From Roseiarcus sp049513815 (GTDB lineage: Bacteria > Pseudomonadota > Alphaproteobacteria > Rhizobiales > Beijerinckiaceae), in NCBI GenBank assembly GCA_049513815.1, contig JBEKVR010000006.1, positions 6,960 through 70,959 on the forward strand: DNA of 64,000 nt. Direction: 5' to 3'. Below are positions 1 through 7,356 of the stretch, in pieces. How positions within the stretch are numbered: position 1 is the stretch's first letter; each line of letters begins with the position of its first letter. The notes under the pieces are model-generated. The model had not been told where the DNA came from, did not search any database, and worked only from the letters and a program-made list of their open reading frames with translations. The position numbers and the translations under genes were made by a program.

Positions 1-1392
1 TCGGCGCGTAACAGCGAACTGATGCAGAATTTCCGCGACGCGCTGCAGACCGCGCGGACCGTCGCCACGACGGCGCTGGCGGAAAGCCAGGCGGCGGGGG
101 CGTTCGCGCTCGCCTTCATGCGCTATGCGCAGATCGTCGGCTCGGTCCTGGCGCTGGCGGTCGCTTCGGCGATCGCTTGGTGGCTTCACGGGGCGATCGC
201 CAAGCCGATCTCCGCCATGACCGCGGCGATGCGCCGGCTGGCGGCGGGCGAGACCGAACTCGACGTGCCCGCCCAGGGCCGCGGCGACGAGGTCGGGTCG
301 ATGGCGGCGGCGGTCGAGGTCTTCCGCGTCGCGGCGATCGACAAGCTCAAGCTCGACGCCGAAGCCGAGGCGGCGCGCCGGGCGCTCGACGCCGAACGCG
401 TCGCCCGCGAAGCGCGCGACGCCGATCAGCGCCGGCAATTGCAGCAGGCCGTCGCCACGCTCGGCGCCGGCCTGTCGCGGCTGGCGGCCAAGGACCTGAC
501 CTACCGCGTCTCGGCCGACCTGCCGGAGAGCTACCGCCGGCTGCAGACCGACTTCAACACCGCCATCAGCCAGCTCGAAGAGGCGCTGGCGAGCGTCAGC
601 GGCGCAACCGACGTCATTCATTCCGGCTCGCGCGAGATCTCGACGGCGGCCGACGATCTTTCGCGCCGCGCCGAGCAGCAGGCGGCGAGCCTCGAGGAAA
701 CCGCCGCCGCGATCAACGAAATCGCCGCGACCATGCGCACCGCGGCCGAAGGCGCCGAGCACGCCCACCATCTGGTCGGCGCCGCCCGCAACGACGCCGC
801 CAAAACCGAAGCGGTCGTGACCAAGGCCGTCGCCGCGATGGGCGACATCAAGGCCTCGTCGGAACAGATCGGTCGGATCATCGGCGTCATCGACGAGATC
901 GCGTTCCAGACCAACCTGCTGGCGCTCAACGCCGGGGTCGAGGCGGCCCGCGCCGGCGACGCCGGTCGCGGCTTCGCCGTCGTCGCGGCCGAAGTGCGGG
1001 CGCTCGCCCAGCGCTCGGCGCAGGCCGCCAAGGAGATCAAGGCGCTCATCTCCACCTCCGAGACGCAGGTGCGCCAGGGGGTGGCGCTGGTCGGCGAAAC
1101 CGGCGAGGCGCTGCAGCGCATCCTCGCCCAGGTCAACGACATCAATCAGGTGGTCGAGGCGATCGCGGTCGGCGCCAAAGAGCAGTCGCGCGGACTCGAC
1201 GAAGTCAATTCCGCCATCGGCCACATGGACCAGGTGACGCAGCAGAACGCCGCCGCGGCCGAAGAATCGACCGCCGCCAGCCGCACCATGTCGAGCGAAA
1301 CCGCCCAGCTCGCGGCGCTGGTCGGGCAGTTCCAGGTCGGGCGCGCGGAGGCCGAGGCGACCGCCCCCGAACGCCGACGCGCCGTCGGCTGA
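1..1392 (+). CDS. Methyl-accepting chemotaxis protein (5' end outside window)
   Basis: C-terminal 463 residues of a chemoreceptor; the reading frame is open to base 1, so the sensor domain and first membrane segment are missing. Visible in order: a membrane helix (about residues 40-60), a HAMP domain with the typical KPIS start, a long Arg/Ala/Glu-rich coiled coil, a second HAMP-like segment, then the cytoplasmic signalling domain with its conserved hairpin tip (EIAFQTNLLALNA, then a GRGFAVVAAEVR block). The tip binds CheA/CheW and controls flagellar motor kinase activity. No C-terminal NWETF-type CheR/CheB tether is present; the end is Ala/Arg-rich. No che genes lie nearby, so it is a dispersed receptor. 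The ligand cannot be inferred. Confidence 0.95.
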   Translation, partial: SARNSELMQNFRDALQTARTVATTALAESQAAGAFALAFMRYAQIVGSVLALAVASAIAWWLHGAIAKPISAMTAAMRRLAAGETELDVPAQGRGDEVGSMAAAVEVFRVAAIDKLKLDAEAEAARRALDAERVAREARDADQRRQLQQAVATLGAGLSRLAAKDLTYRVSADLPESYRRLQTDFNTAISQLEEALASVSGATDVIHSGSREISTAADDLSRRAEQQAASLEETAAAINEIAATMRTAAEGAEHAHHLVGAARNDAAKTEAVVTKAVAAMGDIKASSEQIGRIIGVIDEIAFQTNLLALNAGVEAARAGDAGRGFAVVAAEVRALAQRSAQAAKEIKALISTSETQVRQGVALVGETGEALQRILAQVNDINQVVEAIAVGAKEQSRGLDEVNSAIGHMDQVTQQNAAAAEESTAASRTMSSETAQLAALVGQFQVGRAEAEATAPERRRAVG

Positions 1393-1405
1393 CCGCCCTC
1401 CTCCC

Positions 1406-1834
1406 TCACTTCGCCGGCGTCGCCCCTCCCCCATTGCGCCGCGTCCATTCTTCGCGCTCGTAATCCTCGAACGCGGCGATCATGGCGCGGTAGCTGCGTT
1501 CGGCGACGCTTTCGGCGAGGCCGTCCGCGCGCGCCAAATCTTTCACCTTGGCGATGATCGCATCGACGCGGGCCGGCGCGCTCACCGCCGCGGGGTCGGC
1601 CTTGAAGCGGCCGGCCTCGGCGACATATTGGCCGCGCTCGGCCATCAGCGCGACGATCTGCTTGTCGATGCGATCGATGTTGGCGCGCACGTCGGCGAGG
1701 CTGGCGCAGCATTTGCCGCCGTCGACCGAGGGTGACCCCCAATAGGCGGGATGGTCGGCCGCGTCGTCGGCGCGCGCCGGCGCGACGGCGGCGAGCGCGA
1801 GCGCTGCGGCGGCGGCGAACAGGTGAAGTTTCAT
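1406..1834 (-). CDS. Exported chorismate mutase (AroQ type)
   Basis: A 142-residue protein with a clear Sec signal peptide (MKLHLF, an Ala/Leu core, cleavage near ARA-DD) followed by an all-helical AroQ-type chorismate mutase domain (NIDRIDKQIVALMAERGQYV, then KVKDLARADGL and a final YRAMIAAFEDYE helix). The Arg, Lys and Glu positions expected in the active site are in place. It would convert chorismate to prephenate, but in the periplasm, where its role is unclear; secreted chorismate mutases are known in other bacteria. The ATG at 1834 is preferred to an upstream in-frame TTG because the AGAGGG ribosome site is better spaced. The gene converges on the chemoreceptor with a 13-bp gap. Confidence 0.85.
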   Translation of the reverse strand: MKLHLFAAAAALALAAVAPARADDAADHPAYWGSPSVDGGKCCASLADVRANIDRIDKQIVALMAERGQYVAEAGRFKADPAAVSAPARVDAIIAKVKDLARADGLAESVAERSYRAMIAAFEDYEREEWTRRNGGGATPAK

Positions 1835-1898
1835 CGGCAAGCGCCCTCTTCTTCGATCGTGAGAACTTAGAGCCTGTTGCTTTCGGGTCTACTCAGCC

Positions 1899-2032
1899 CT
1901 CATCCTGAGCCGCCTGCGCAGCAGGCGAGTCGAAGGATGATCCAGCGCGCGCCGGCGCAGGTGCGAGCTGGAGCGTCCTTCGAGGCCGCTTCGCGGCGCC
2001 TCAGGACGAAGGGTGGAGGAGGCAACCGATCC
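1899..2032. repeat. Dispersed palindromic repeat, family A, copy 1
   Basis: Intergenic repeat of about 130 bp, starting CTCATCCTGAG and ending near TCAGGACGAAGG. Two internal hairpins are visible (CCTGCGCAGCAGG and GGCCGCTTCGCGGC), and the outer CCTGAG/CTCAGG-type ends are complementary. A second copy in the opposite orientation is at 16832-16967. It fills most of the 1841-2105 gap, which has no other gene. This sort of element is common between genes in Rhizobiales genomes; it carries no coding capacity. Confidence 0.85.
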
Positions 2033-2105
2033 CAAGCAATCGCCGACCCCACCCCAGCGAGCGGCTCGCGATCGCAGAGCCGCCGCGCTCGGTCGTCGCG
2101 CGCCG

Positions 2106-2741
2106 TCAATCGAACTCGGTCGGCAGCGCCGGATCGCGCCGGTGAGCGAACATGCGGGCGAGCTGCTGCGGCAGCACGCGCGCCAGCGACAGGTCTTGCG
2201 GCAGCTCGCTTTCGCCGAACCAGCCGACTTCTGACGTCTCGTGGCTGGTCGTCGCCGCGCCGCCGGTCGGCTCGCAGACGAAGAAGACCTTGGCGCAGGA
2301 GAACACGCCGGCGGGGTGGCGCTGGCGCGTGCGGTCCCACAGCGCGGCGAGCTTCAGCACGCGCACCTGATAGCCGCTCTCCTCCAGCGCCTCCTTGACC
2401 GCATTTTCGGCGGCGCTGCGATTCACGTCGGCCCAGCCGCCCGGTAGCGTCCAGCGCCCGCCATCCGACGTCTCGCGCACCATCAACAGCCGCTCGCGCG
2501 CGTCGAACACGGCGGCGCGAACGTCGATCTTCGGCGTCGCGTAGCCGGTTTCGCCGGCGAACAATTGGGCGATCCTGTCGACCGGCGCGTCGGTCCGCGC
2601 CGCGAACATCTTGGCGGCGAGCACTCTCAGCGCCGCGTAGCGCTCGCGGTCGTAGGGGTCGCGCGAGAAGGCCAGGCCGGTCTGGGCGATCGCCTGCAGC
2701 TCGCGCGCCCAGGTCAGCCAGGCGGGTTCGTCGTCAAGCAT
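2106..2741 (-). CDS. Nudix hydrolase with N-terminal Nudix_N-type domain
   Basis: A 211-residue protein. Residues 1-60 are helical and match the N-terminal extension (Nudix_N) of the ADP-ribose pyrophosphatase-like group; from about residue 70 a Nudix fold follows, with KIDVRAAVF, the TLPGGWADVN loop and an EALEESGY helix. In the Nudix box G-x5-E-x7-RE-x2-EE-x-G the first Glu is Arg and the box Arg is Lys, while the metal-binding EE pair remains. It probably hydrolyses a nucleoside-diphosphate derivative; the substrate is not readable. The ATG at 2741 is the only good start. It stands alone, between repeat copy A1 and a short degenerate ORF. Confidence 0.85.
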   Translation of the reverse strand: MLDDEPAWLTWARELQAIAQTGLAFSRDPYDRERYAALRVLAAKMFAARTDAPVDRIAQLFAGETGYATPKIDVRAAVFDARERLLMVRETSDGGRWTLPGGWADVNRSAAENAVKEALEESGYQVRVLKLAALWDRTRQRHPAGVFSCAKVFFVCEPTGGAATTSHETSEVGWFGESELPQDLSLARVLPQQLARMFAHRRDPALPTEFD

Positions 2742-2867
2742 GGCGCGGTTTTAGACGCCGCGCGGTCGGCGCGGTCAAGGCGGCGCTCGGCGCGACAGGA
2801 CGCCTCTTATCGCCCGGCGCTGGCGATCGTTAGCGTCGCGGCCGTCGTTCCGCCCAAGGAGCCGTCC

Positions 2868-3064
2868 ATGACCGTCGCGATCTGGCGCCTCCTCGTCGCC
2901 GCCCTGCCGCCCTACGTTCGCGCTGGCGTCACGCCAGCTCGACCGTCGCGCGCGTCGGCCATATCGGCTTCCATCTCGCCGACCGCCCGCCGCTGCGTTC
3001 CGCCTGCTTCACCCTCGGCCTGTTGCTGACGGCCGTCATTTTCATCCATCCGGCCTTTCATTGA
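2868..3064 (+). pseudogene. Possible frameshifted small membrane protein
   Basis: From the ATG at 2868 the frame gives MTVAIWRLLVAALPP and then turns into low-complexity shadow sequence. In another frame, downstream of about 2915, the translation looks like real protein (VGHIGFHLADRPPLRSACF, then a hydrophobic TLGLLLTAVIFIHPAFH end and a TGA at 3062). Joining the two needs one frameshift near 2910. Together they would form a peptide of about 65 residues with a C-terminal membrane helix. No family is recognised. This could be a decayed gene, an assembly error or chance. Confidence 0.3.
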
Positions 3065-3100
3065 CCGGCGGCTAGGGCACAAGGCATTCAAGTCAAGGTC

Positions 3101-3180
3101 GTCATCGCGAGCAAAGCGAAGCGATCCAGACTTGGGGATTGCGGCTTCGTCTGGATCGCGTCGCTGTCGCTCGCGATGAC
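3101..3180. repeat. Dispersed palindromic repeat, family B, copy 1
   Basis: An 80-bp near-perfect palindrome: GTCATCGCGAGC at the left end is the exact reverse complement of GCTCGCGATGAC at the right end, and GCGATCCAGAC pairs with GTCTGGATCGC inside. Related copies are at 8514-8587 and 23956-24037. All three lie between genes, at 3' ends, and could act as transcription end points or mRNA stabilisers. Confidence 0.9.
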
Positions 3181-3223
3181 GATCGGAATCGCGTCGATCC
3201 AAAGACAACTTGCGCCGGCGCGC

Positions 3224-3799
3224 TCAGATCTCTTCGATCTCGCGCCGTGCGCGCTCGAGCGCGTCGCGCAGCTTGGCCGCCTGCGCCGCGGTCAACGCGC
3301 TCTTGCGCAGCTTTTCGTACAGCGCCGCGCGCAAGTCCTGAATCGCTTCGCCGATCGCCGATTCGCCGATCGGGCCCGAGGCTTCGGCGAGCTGGGCGTT
3401 GATCGCCGCCAGTTCGGCGCGCTGCTCGGCGAGATAGGCGCGCCCCTCGTCGCTGACGGCGAACAGGCGCTGGCGGCCGTGCATCTCCGAGGTGACCAGC
3501 CCGGCTTCGGCCAACGTCTGCAGGATCGGATAGATCGAGCCGGGGCTCGGCCGGTAGGCGCCCTGGAAGCGGTCGTGCAGGTCGCGGATGATGTCGTAGC
3601 CGTGCCGCGGCGCCTCGGCGATCAGGCCGAGCACCAGCAGCCGAAGCGCGCCGGAATCGAACATGCGCGGCCCGCGCCAGCGCGCGAACGGCCCGCCGCG
3701 ATGGCGGCCGAACAGGCCGCGCCAATGCGCGGCGTGGCCGAAGTCGGCGCTGTCGTCGCCGGCCTCGCCCGGGCCGAAGGGGGGATGTCTTTTCGTCAT
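3224..3799 (-). CDS. PadR-family transcriptional regulator
   Basis: A 191-residue regulator. After a Gly/His/Arg-rich leader, a PadR winged helix starts at about residue 46 (DSGALRLLVLGLIAEAPRHGYDI, with the recognition region SPGSIYPILQTLAEAGLV and a GRQRLFAVSDEGRAYL wing), followed by a long C-terminal dimerisation helix. PadR proteins are ligand- or metal-responsive repressors that often control their own operon. It lies 99 bp downstream of the DUF2852 gene on the same strand, with a strong hairpin between them; upstream of the pair is a doubled CGATATATCG palindrome that is the best candidate binding site. The inducer is unknown. Confidence 0.92.
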   Translation of the reverse strand: MTKRHPPFGPGEAGDDSADFGHAAHWRGLFGRHRGGPFARWRGPRMFDSGALRLLVLGLIAEAPRHGYDIIRDLHDRFQGAYRPSPGSIYPILQTLAEAGLVTSEMHGRQRLFAVSDEGRAYLAEQRAELAAINAQLAEASGPIGESAIGEAIQDLRAALYEKLRKSALTAAQAAKLRDALERARREIEEI

Positions 3800-3851
3800 T
3801 TCCTCAGCGGCGAATCGCCGGCCTTCGGGGCGTCGCCGGCACGATAGCGCG

Positions 3852-3881
3852 CCGCGCCGCGCGGGAGAAAGCGCGGCGCGG
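3852..3881. terminator. Strong hairpin between the DUF2852 gene and padR
   Basis: Perfect 11-bp arms (CCGCGCCGCGC and GCGCGGCGCGG) around an 8-nt loop. There is no U-tract on the minus strand, so it is more likely an attenuator or mRNA-processing structure that sets the padR level relative to the upstream gene than a simple intrinsic terminator. Confidence 0.55.
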
Positions 3882-3898
3882 CGGACGTTGGCGTGCGT

Positions 3899-4389
3899 TC
3901 AAACCGCGTCGGGCGCTTTGGGCTCGTCGCGCTTGGCGGCCTCGGCCGCTTTGCGGTCGGCCATGAAGCGGTCGAACGCCTCGCGGTCGCGCGACTCGCG
4001 CTGCCGGCGCTCGAAATCGGCGTAGGCCTCGGCCTCCTCCTGGATCGCGCGCAGCGTCTCGCGCCGACGCTCGTCGAGAACGGAATTGCCGGTCGAGCGG
4101 CGCGGCCAGTCGCAGCGCGAACGTGCGCGCTCGGCGAAATCGCGCCAGGGAGCGCCGGGGCCGCAAGGACCGGGGCCGCCGCCGTTGTGCTTCCAGGCGC
4201 GCCAGGCCCACAAGCCAAGCGCGGCGAAGCCGAGCGGCGGACAAATCCAGAAAGCGCCGGCGACGGCGAGAAGCTTGATCGGCAGCGGCGGGCCAAACCC
4301 GTCGCGCGGCGATGGCGCCAGGGACCGGCGCGGTCGCCCTCAGGGGCGTGATCGCCGGCGTGTTCGAAGGGAGGCGAAGCGGAGGACAT
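3899..4389 (-). pseudogene. DUF2852 membrane protein, apparently frameshifted near the N-terminus
   Basis: The C-terminal 100 or so residues match DUF2852: a membrane helix (KLLAVAGAFWICPPLGFAAL, then WAWRAWK), a GNSVLDERRRETLRAIQEE block and the closing REAFDRFMADRK motif. In that frame no ATG, GTG or TTG precedes the helix before a stop at 4342-4340. In the neighbouring frame an ATG at 4389 with a GAGG ribosome site begins MSSASPPFEHAG and reaches the Trp/Arg-rich segment seen in the family. A single missing base between about 4300 and 4335 would join them into a protein of about 163 residues. It is the first gene of the operon with padR. Either a genuine lesion or an assembly error. Confidence 0.6.
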
Positions 4390-4407
4390 CGGAACCTCGT
4401 TGAAGTC

Positions 4408-4464
4408 GACATATCTACTGGGCGATATATCGTACGGGCAATATGTCGGAAACGATATATCGTT
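4408..4464. promoter_or_regulatory. Double palindromic operator, probable PadR site
   Basis: Two copies of CGATATATCG (4423-4432 and 4453-4462) are spaced exactly 30 bp, about three helical turns. The second extends to a perfect 14-bp palindrome, AACGATATATCGTT (4451-4464). Half-sites GACATAT (4408-4414) and ATATGTC (4441-4447) form a further inverted pair. The block is A/T-rich in a G/C-rich region and ends about 20 bp upstream of the ATG at 4389, where a promoter for the leftward operon belongs. Assignment to the PadR protein is inference from position. Confidence 0.75.
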
Positions 4465-4920
4465 GTCAAGGGCGCCTGTGGAATTTTTCCGGCGCACGCC
4501 CGGGCGACGCGCCGCCGAAGCCGGATGCCGCGACGCCCCTCCCCGCGCGCGTGGATGCGGGCGCACAGAGCCTGCGCCGGAGCGGTTGCCGGGCCCGCTC
4601 ATGTTGGGAACTGTATGCTTTCGAATTCGCCGGCGCAGGCGGCCGCTCTGCGCCCATCATAGCCATTCAGCCGATTGCCGTGGCAGCTCCGAGCCGGACG
4701 TTCGGCGACGGGTCGGGTTGACCGCAGTGGGCGGGGACCGGACAGTTCCGCACTCCGAATGACGTCAGCCTTCGGGCTCTTATGAACCCGCGCCAAGGCG
4801 AGCAGTCGTTCTGACTTTGGTGCAGGCGTCGGCACCAAGGTGTATGTCCAACCAGCTGCCAATGCGCGTTGCTTCTCTCACGCGAGCGCGGAAACGCATA
4901 ATTCGAGTCGGGCTGAGCCA
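4465..4920. other. Intergenic region with no recognised gene
   Basis: About 450 bp between the PadR operator and the exported-protein gene. Open frames here are short and have shadow-like composition. The G+C content falls toward the right, leading into the lower-GC gene that follows. No RNA gene, repeat or terminator was recognised. Confidence 0.5.
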
Positions 4921-5703
4921 ATGCGACAATCTAACCGTCGGTTTTGTTGGGGACCTTGTCTTTGGAGCGGACTCAAAGCTTTCGTGCTCATTGTCGGCCT
5001 TGGCTGCACAGCAAGTAACGCCGGAGAAGATAAGTCCGAAGTCGGCGCCGCGCGCACTGACCCGCTTTACGTAATTCAATTCGCAAGTAAGGGACTTAAA
5101 GCGCGAGTTGAACAGGTTATACAGAACCGATTTTCCTATTATCCTATTTGGCCGAGAAGCGTAATCCGTTTGTCTGTACGGATTACCGAGTCTTCTGCCA
5201 CATCATTTGGCAAAATTGCGACTTCAGACCTTAGTCTTGTCGCCTCGGTTGCAGGCGTTCCTATTACCTGGTCTCAACGTTCTGCAAACTCAAAAATGCT
5301 TGTCGTTATATATCGCAATGACGGGAACCGAGGCGCGACTATGAACGAATTGGCGGCAGGCGAGCCCGCCTACACTTCAAATTCAAGCGTGTTCTCAAAT
5401 ACAGTCAGCGACTGCGAGATTCACGTTTCTTACAACAATAGTGGAATTACCAATGCCATAATTGCGGTTAACGCGAATATTGGAACAATCCTCGTCCGTC
5501 ATTGCTTAATACGTGGTGCCTTTGTCGCCTTTGGATTTGATCCAGACTACGGTGACAGCACGAATAACGTTCCAGATCTCGATGTAACAACAAGCCTTTG
5601 CGTGGTTCAACGGCTATACGAGATGGACAGAATGGCATTGCGTATCAATCGCTTTACCAATGCGATTTTGGGTAGGCTATACAATAGAGGATGCAGAGGA
5701 TAG
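4921..5703 (+). CDS. Exported protein of unknown function in a low-GC island
   Basis: A 260-residue protein if the ATG at 4921 is used: a basic start (MRQSNRR), a hydrophobic core (LKAFVLIVGLG) and a possible cleavage or weak lipid-attachment site at GC-TASNA. An upstream in-frame start at 4840 would bury this signal, so 4921 is preferred. The mature part has many Asn/Ser/Thr residues; the end (HCLIRGAFVAFGFDPDYGDS, then TNAILGRLYNRGC) faintly resembles the CL.E..Q.LGL.ND...LYDP layout of DUF2927, but too weakly to call. Base composition and codon use are distinctly more A/T-rich than all neighbours, which suggests recent transfer. Confidence 0.65.
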   Translation: MRQSNRRFCWGPCLWSGLKAFVLIVGLGCTASNAGEDKSEVGAARTDPLYVIQFASKGLKARVEQVIQNRFSYYPIWPRSVIRLSVRITESSATSFGKIATSDLSLVASVAGVPITWSQRSANSKMLVVIYRNDGNRGATMNELAAGEPAYTSNSSVFSNTVSDCEIHVSYNNSGITNAIIAVNANIGTILVRHCLIRGAFVAFGFDPDYGDSTNNVPDLDVTTSLCVVQRLYEMDRMALRINRFTNAILGRLYNRGCRG

Positions 5704-5854
5704 CCGGGTAACAGGCTTGCGTCCGCTTTGGGTCGAGCGGAGCCGAGCACCTTTCGAGAATGTATGTCTGCTTGGCCCCCGTCCGTTCAGAAACCCGCCA
5801 GTCCCCTGTCGGTCAGTTCCGGCCTTCCGGCGCGTTTAGCGAAACCTTCCCCGC

Positions 5855-6292
5855 CTACAGCCGCGCCCTGGCGCTGCGCGGCGTCGCCAGAAGCAGCGTC
5901 GTCTCCGACGCGGTGACGCCCTGGATCTGTCGCAGGCGGCTCAGAACGGCGTCGAGATCGGCGAGACTCTGCGCCGAAATCTCGATCACCAGGTCCCAGC
6001 GGCCGTTGGTGGTGTGGACCGCGCCGACCTCGGCAAAGCCGACCAGGGCGTCGATGACGCGGTCGAGCATGCGGCCTTCCACCTCGACCATGGTCAGGCC
6101 GCGCACCGGCGGCGACACCGCGTCGGCGCGCAGGACCACGGTGTAGCCGAGGATCGCGCCCCCCGCCTCGAGCTTCTCCAGCCGGGCGCGCACGGTGCCG
6201 CGGCTGACGCCCAATTCGTGCGCTAGGTCGGAGATGCTCCGGCGGCCGTCGTGGCGCAGGATCGAGATCAGGCGTTGGTCGACGGCGTCCAT
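5855..6292 (-). CDS. Lrp/AsnC-family regulator, likely of arginine/ornithine catabolism
   Basis: A 145-residue Lrp/AsnC protein: an N-terminal helix-turn-helix (MDAVDQRLISILRHDGRRS, then LAHELGVSRGTVRARLEKLE) and a RAM/ACT-like ligand-binding domain (MVEVEGRMLDRVIDAL, GRWDLVIEISAQS, GVTASETTLLL). These proteins form octamers that sense amino acids. The start at 6292 fits the family better than the in-frame extension to 6367. It is divergent from arginase and ornithine cyclodeaminase; the shared 128-bp region holds inverted repeats suited to it. The effector is probably arginine or ornithine, by context. Confidence 0.9.
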   Translation of the reverse strand: MDAVDQRLISILRHDGRRSISDLAHELGVSRGTVRARLEKLEAGGAILGYTVVLRADAVSPPVRGLTMVEVEGRMLDRVIDALVGFAEVGAVHTTNGRWDLVIEISAQSLADLDAVLSRLRQIQGVTASETTLLLATPRSARARL

Positions 6293-6297
6293 GCAAT

Positions 6298-6351
6298 GCC
6301 AAAATGGCGAGCGGATCGACCGAAACGATAAGCCGTTACGGCTATTTTGCC
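6298..6351. promoter_or_regulatory. Inverted repeats between the Lrp gene and arginase
   Basis: Three A/T-containing motifs: GCCAAAATGGC (6298-6308, perfect inverted repeat with a 3-nt centre), AGCCGTTACGGCT (6331-6343, perfect 13-bp inverted repeat) and GGCTATTTTGCC (6340-6351), which resembles the reverse of the first. Such phased sites fit an Lrp-type octamer controlling both divergent promoters. Confidence 0.6.
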
Positions 6352-6420
6352 AATATGGTCCATTCATTTCGCCATGCCAAGCGGCTATTCTCGCAGCCGA
6401 TTGGCGGAACGAGGCGACGC

Positions 6421-7356
6421 ATGACGCGGCCCAACACCTGCATACTCGTCCCTGCCCCTGTCGAAGCCGGCGCCGGCCGGCGCGGCGCCGACATGGGCGC
6501 TCGCGCCTTCCGCGCCGCCGGCCTCGCCGAGACGCTGCGCGACCTCGGCTACGCGGTGATCGAGCGTCCGCCGGTCGCCATCAGCGCCGTCGAGCCGAAG
6601 CGCCATCCTAACGCCGCCATTGGCGATCTCGGCGAGATCGCCGCCTGGACCGCGGCGATCGAGCAGACCGCCTACGAAGCCACGGCGGAGGGCTTTCCAA
6701 TCTTTCTCGGCGGCGACCACAGTCTTTCCGCCGGCTCGATCGCCGGAATCTCCCGCCGGCGGCGCGAGCAGAGCGAAGAACTCTTCGTGCTGTGGCTCGA
6801 CGCCCATCCCGACTTCCACACGCTCGACAGTTCGACCAGCGGCAATCTCCACGGCGTTCCGATGGCCTACGTCACCGGCCGCGAGAGTTTTGCCGGCTGG
6901 TACCCGCCGCTCATCGCGCCGGTGAAGCCGGAGAACGTCTGTATGGTCGGCCTGCGCAGCGTCGATCCGGCGGAGCGCGAGGCGCTCGCGCTGAGCGCCA
7001 TCACCGTCCACGACATGCGCGCCATCGACGAGAACGGCGTCGGCGCGCTGGTCGGCGCCTTCCTCGACAAGGTCGCCGCGCGCGGCGGAATCCTCCACGT
7101 CAGCTTCGACGTCGACTTCCTCGACCCCGACATCGCGCCGGGGGTCGGCACCACCGTGCCGGGCGGCGCCAGCTTCCGCGAGGCGCACCTCGTCATGGAG
7201 ATGCTGCACGATGCGGGCCTCGTCCGCAGTCTCGATCTGGTCGAGTTGAACCCCTTCCTCGACGATCGCGGCCGCACCGCCGTTCTGCTCGTCGACCTCG
7301 TCGCCAGCCTCATGGGCCGGCGCATCCTCGATCGGCCGACCCGGAGGTGGTCATGA
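6421..7356 (+). CDS. rocF: Arginase
   Basis: A 311-residue ureohydrolase that splits arginine into ornithine and urea using a two-manganese centre. Metal-ligand motifs are visible: GGDHS (about residue 97), DAHPDFHT (about 122, in place of the usual DAHxDxN) and SFDVDFLDP (about 228), followed by the GGxSFRE and ELNPFLD blocks near the end. The start at 6421 has a GGAACGAGG ribosome site; an upstream in-frame start at 6304 would overlap the probable operator. Its stop overlaps the start of the ornithine cyclodeaminase gene (ATGA), so the two are translationally coupled. Confidence 0.95.
   Translation: MTRPNTCILVPAPVEAGAGRRGADMGARAFRAAGLAETLRDLGYAVIERPPVAISAVEPKRHPNAAIGDLGEIAAWTAAIEQTAYEATAEGFPIFLGGDHSLSAGSIAGISRRRREQSEELFVLWLDAHPDFHTLDSSTSGNLHGVPMAYVTGRESFAGWYPPLIAPVKPENVCMVGLRSVDPAEREALALSAITVHDMRAIDENGVGALVGAFLDKVAARGGILHVSFDVDFLDPDIAPGVGTTVPGGASFREAHLVMEMLHDAGLVRSLDLVELNPFLDDRGRTAVLLVDLVASLMGRRILDRPTRRWS

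Noticed and set aside
4921..5703. Confident DUF2927 assignment of the low-GC exported protein
   Set aside because: Only a loose similarity in the last 100 residues; key motif residues are missing.
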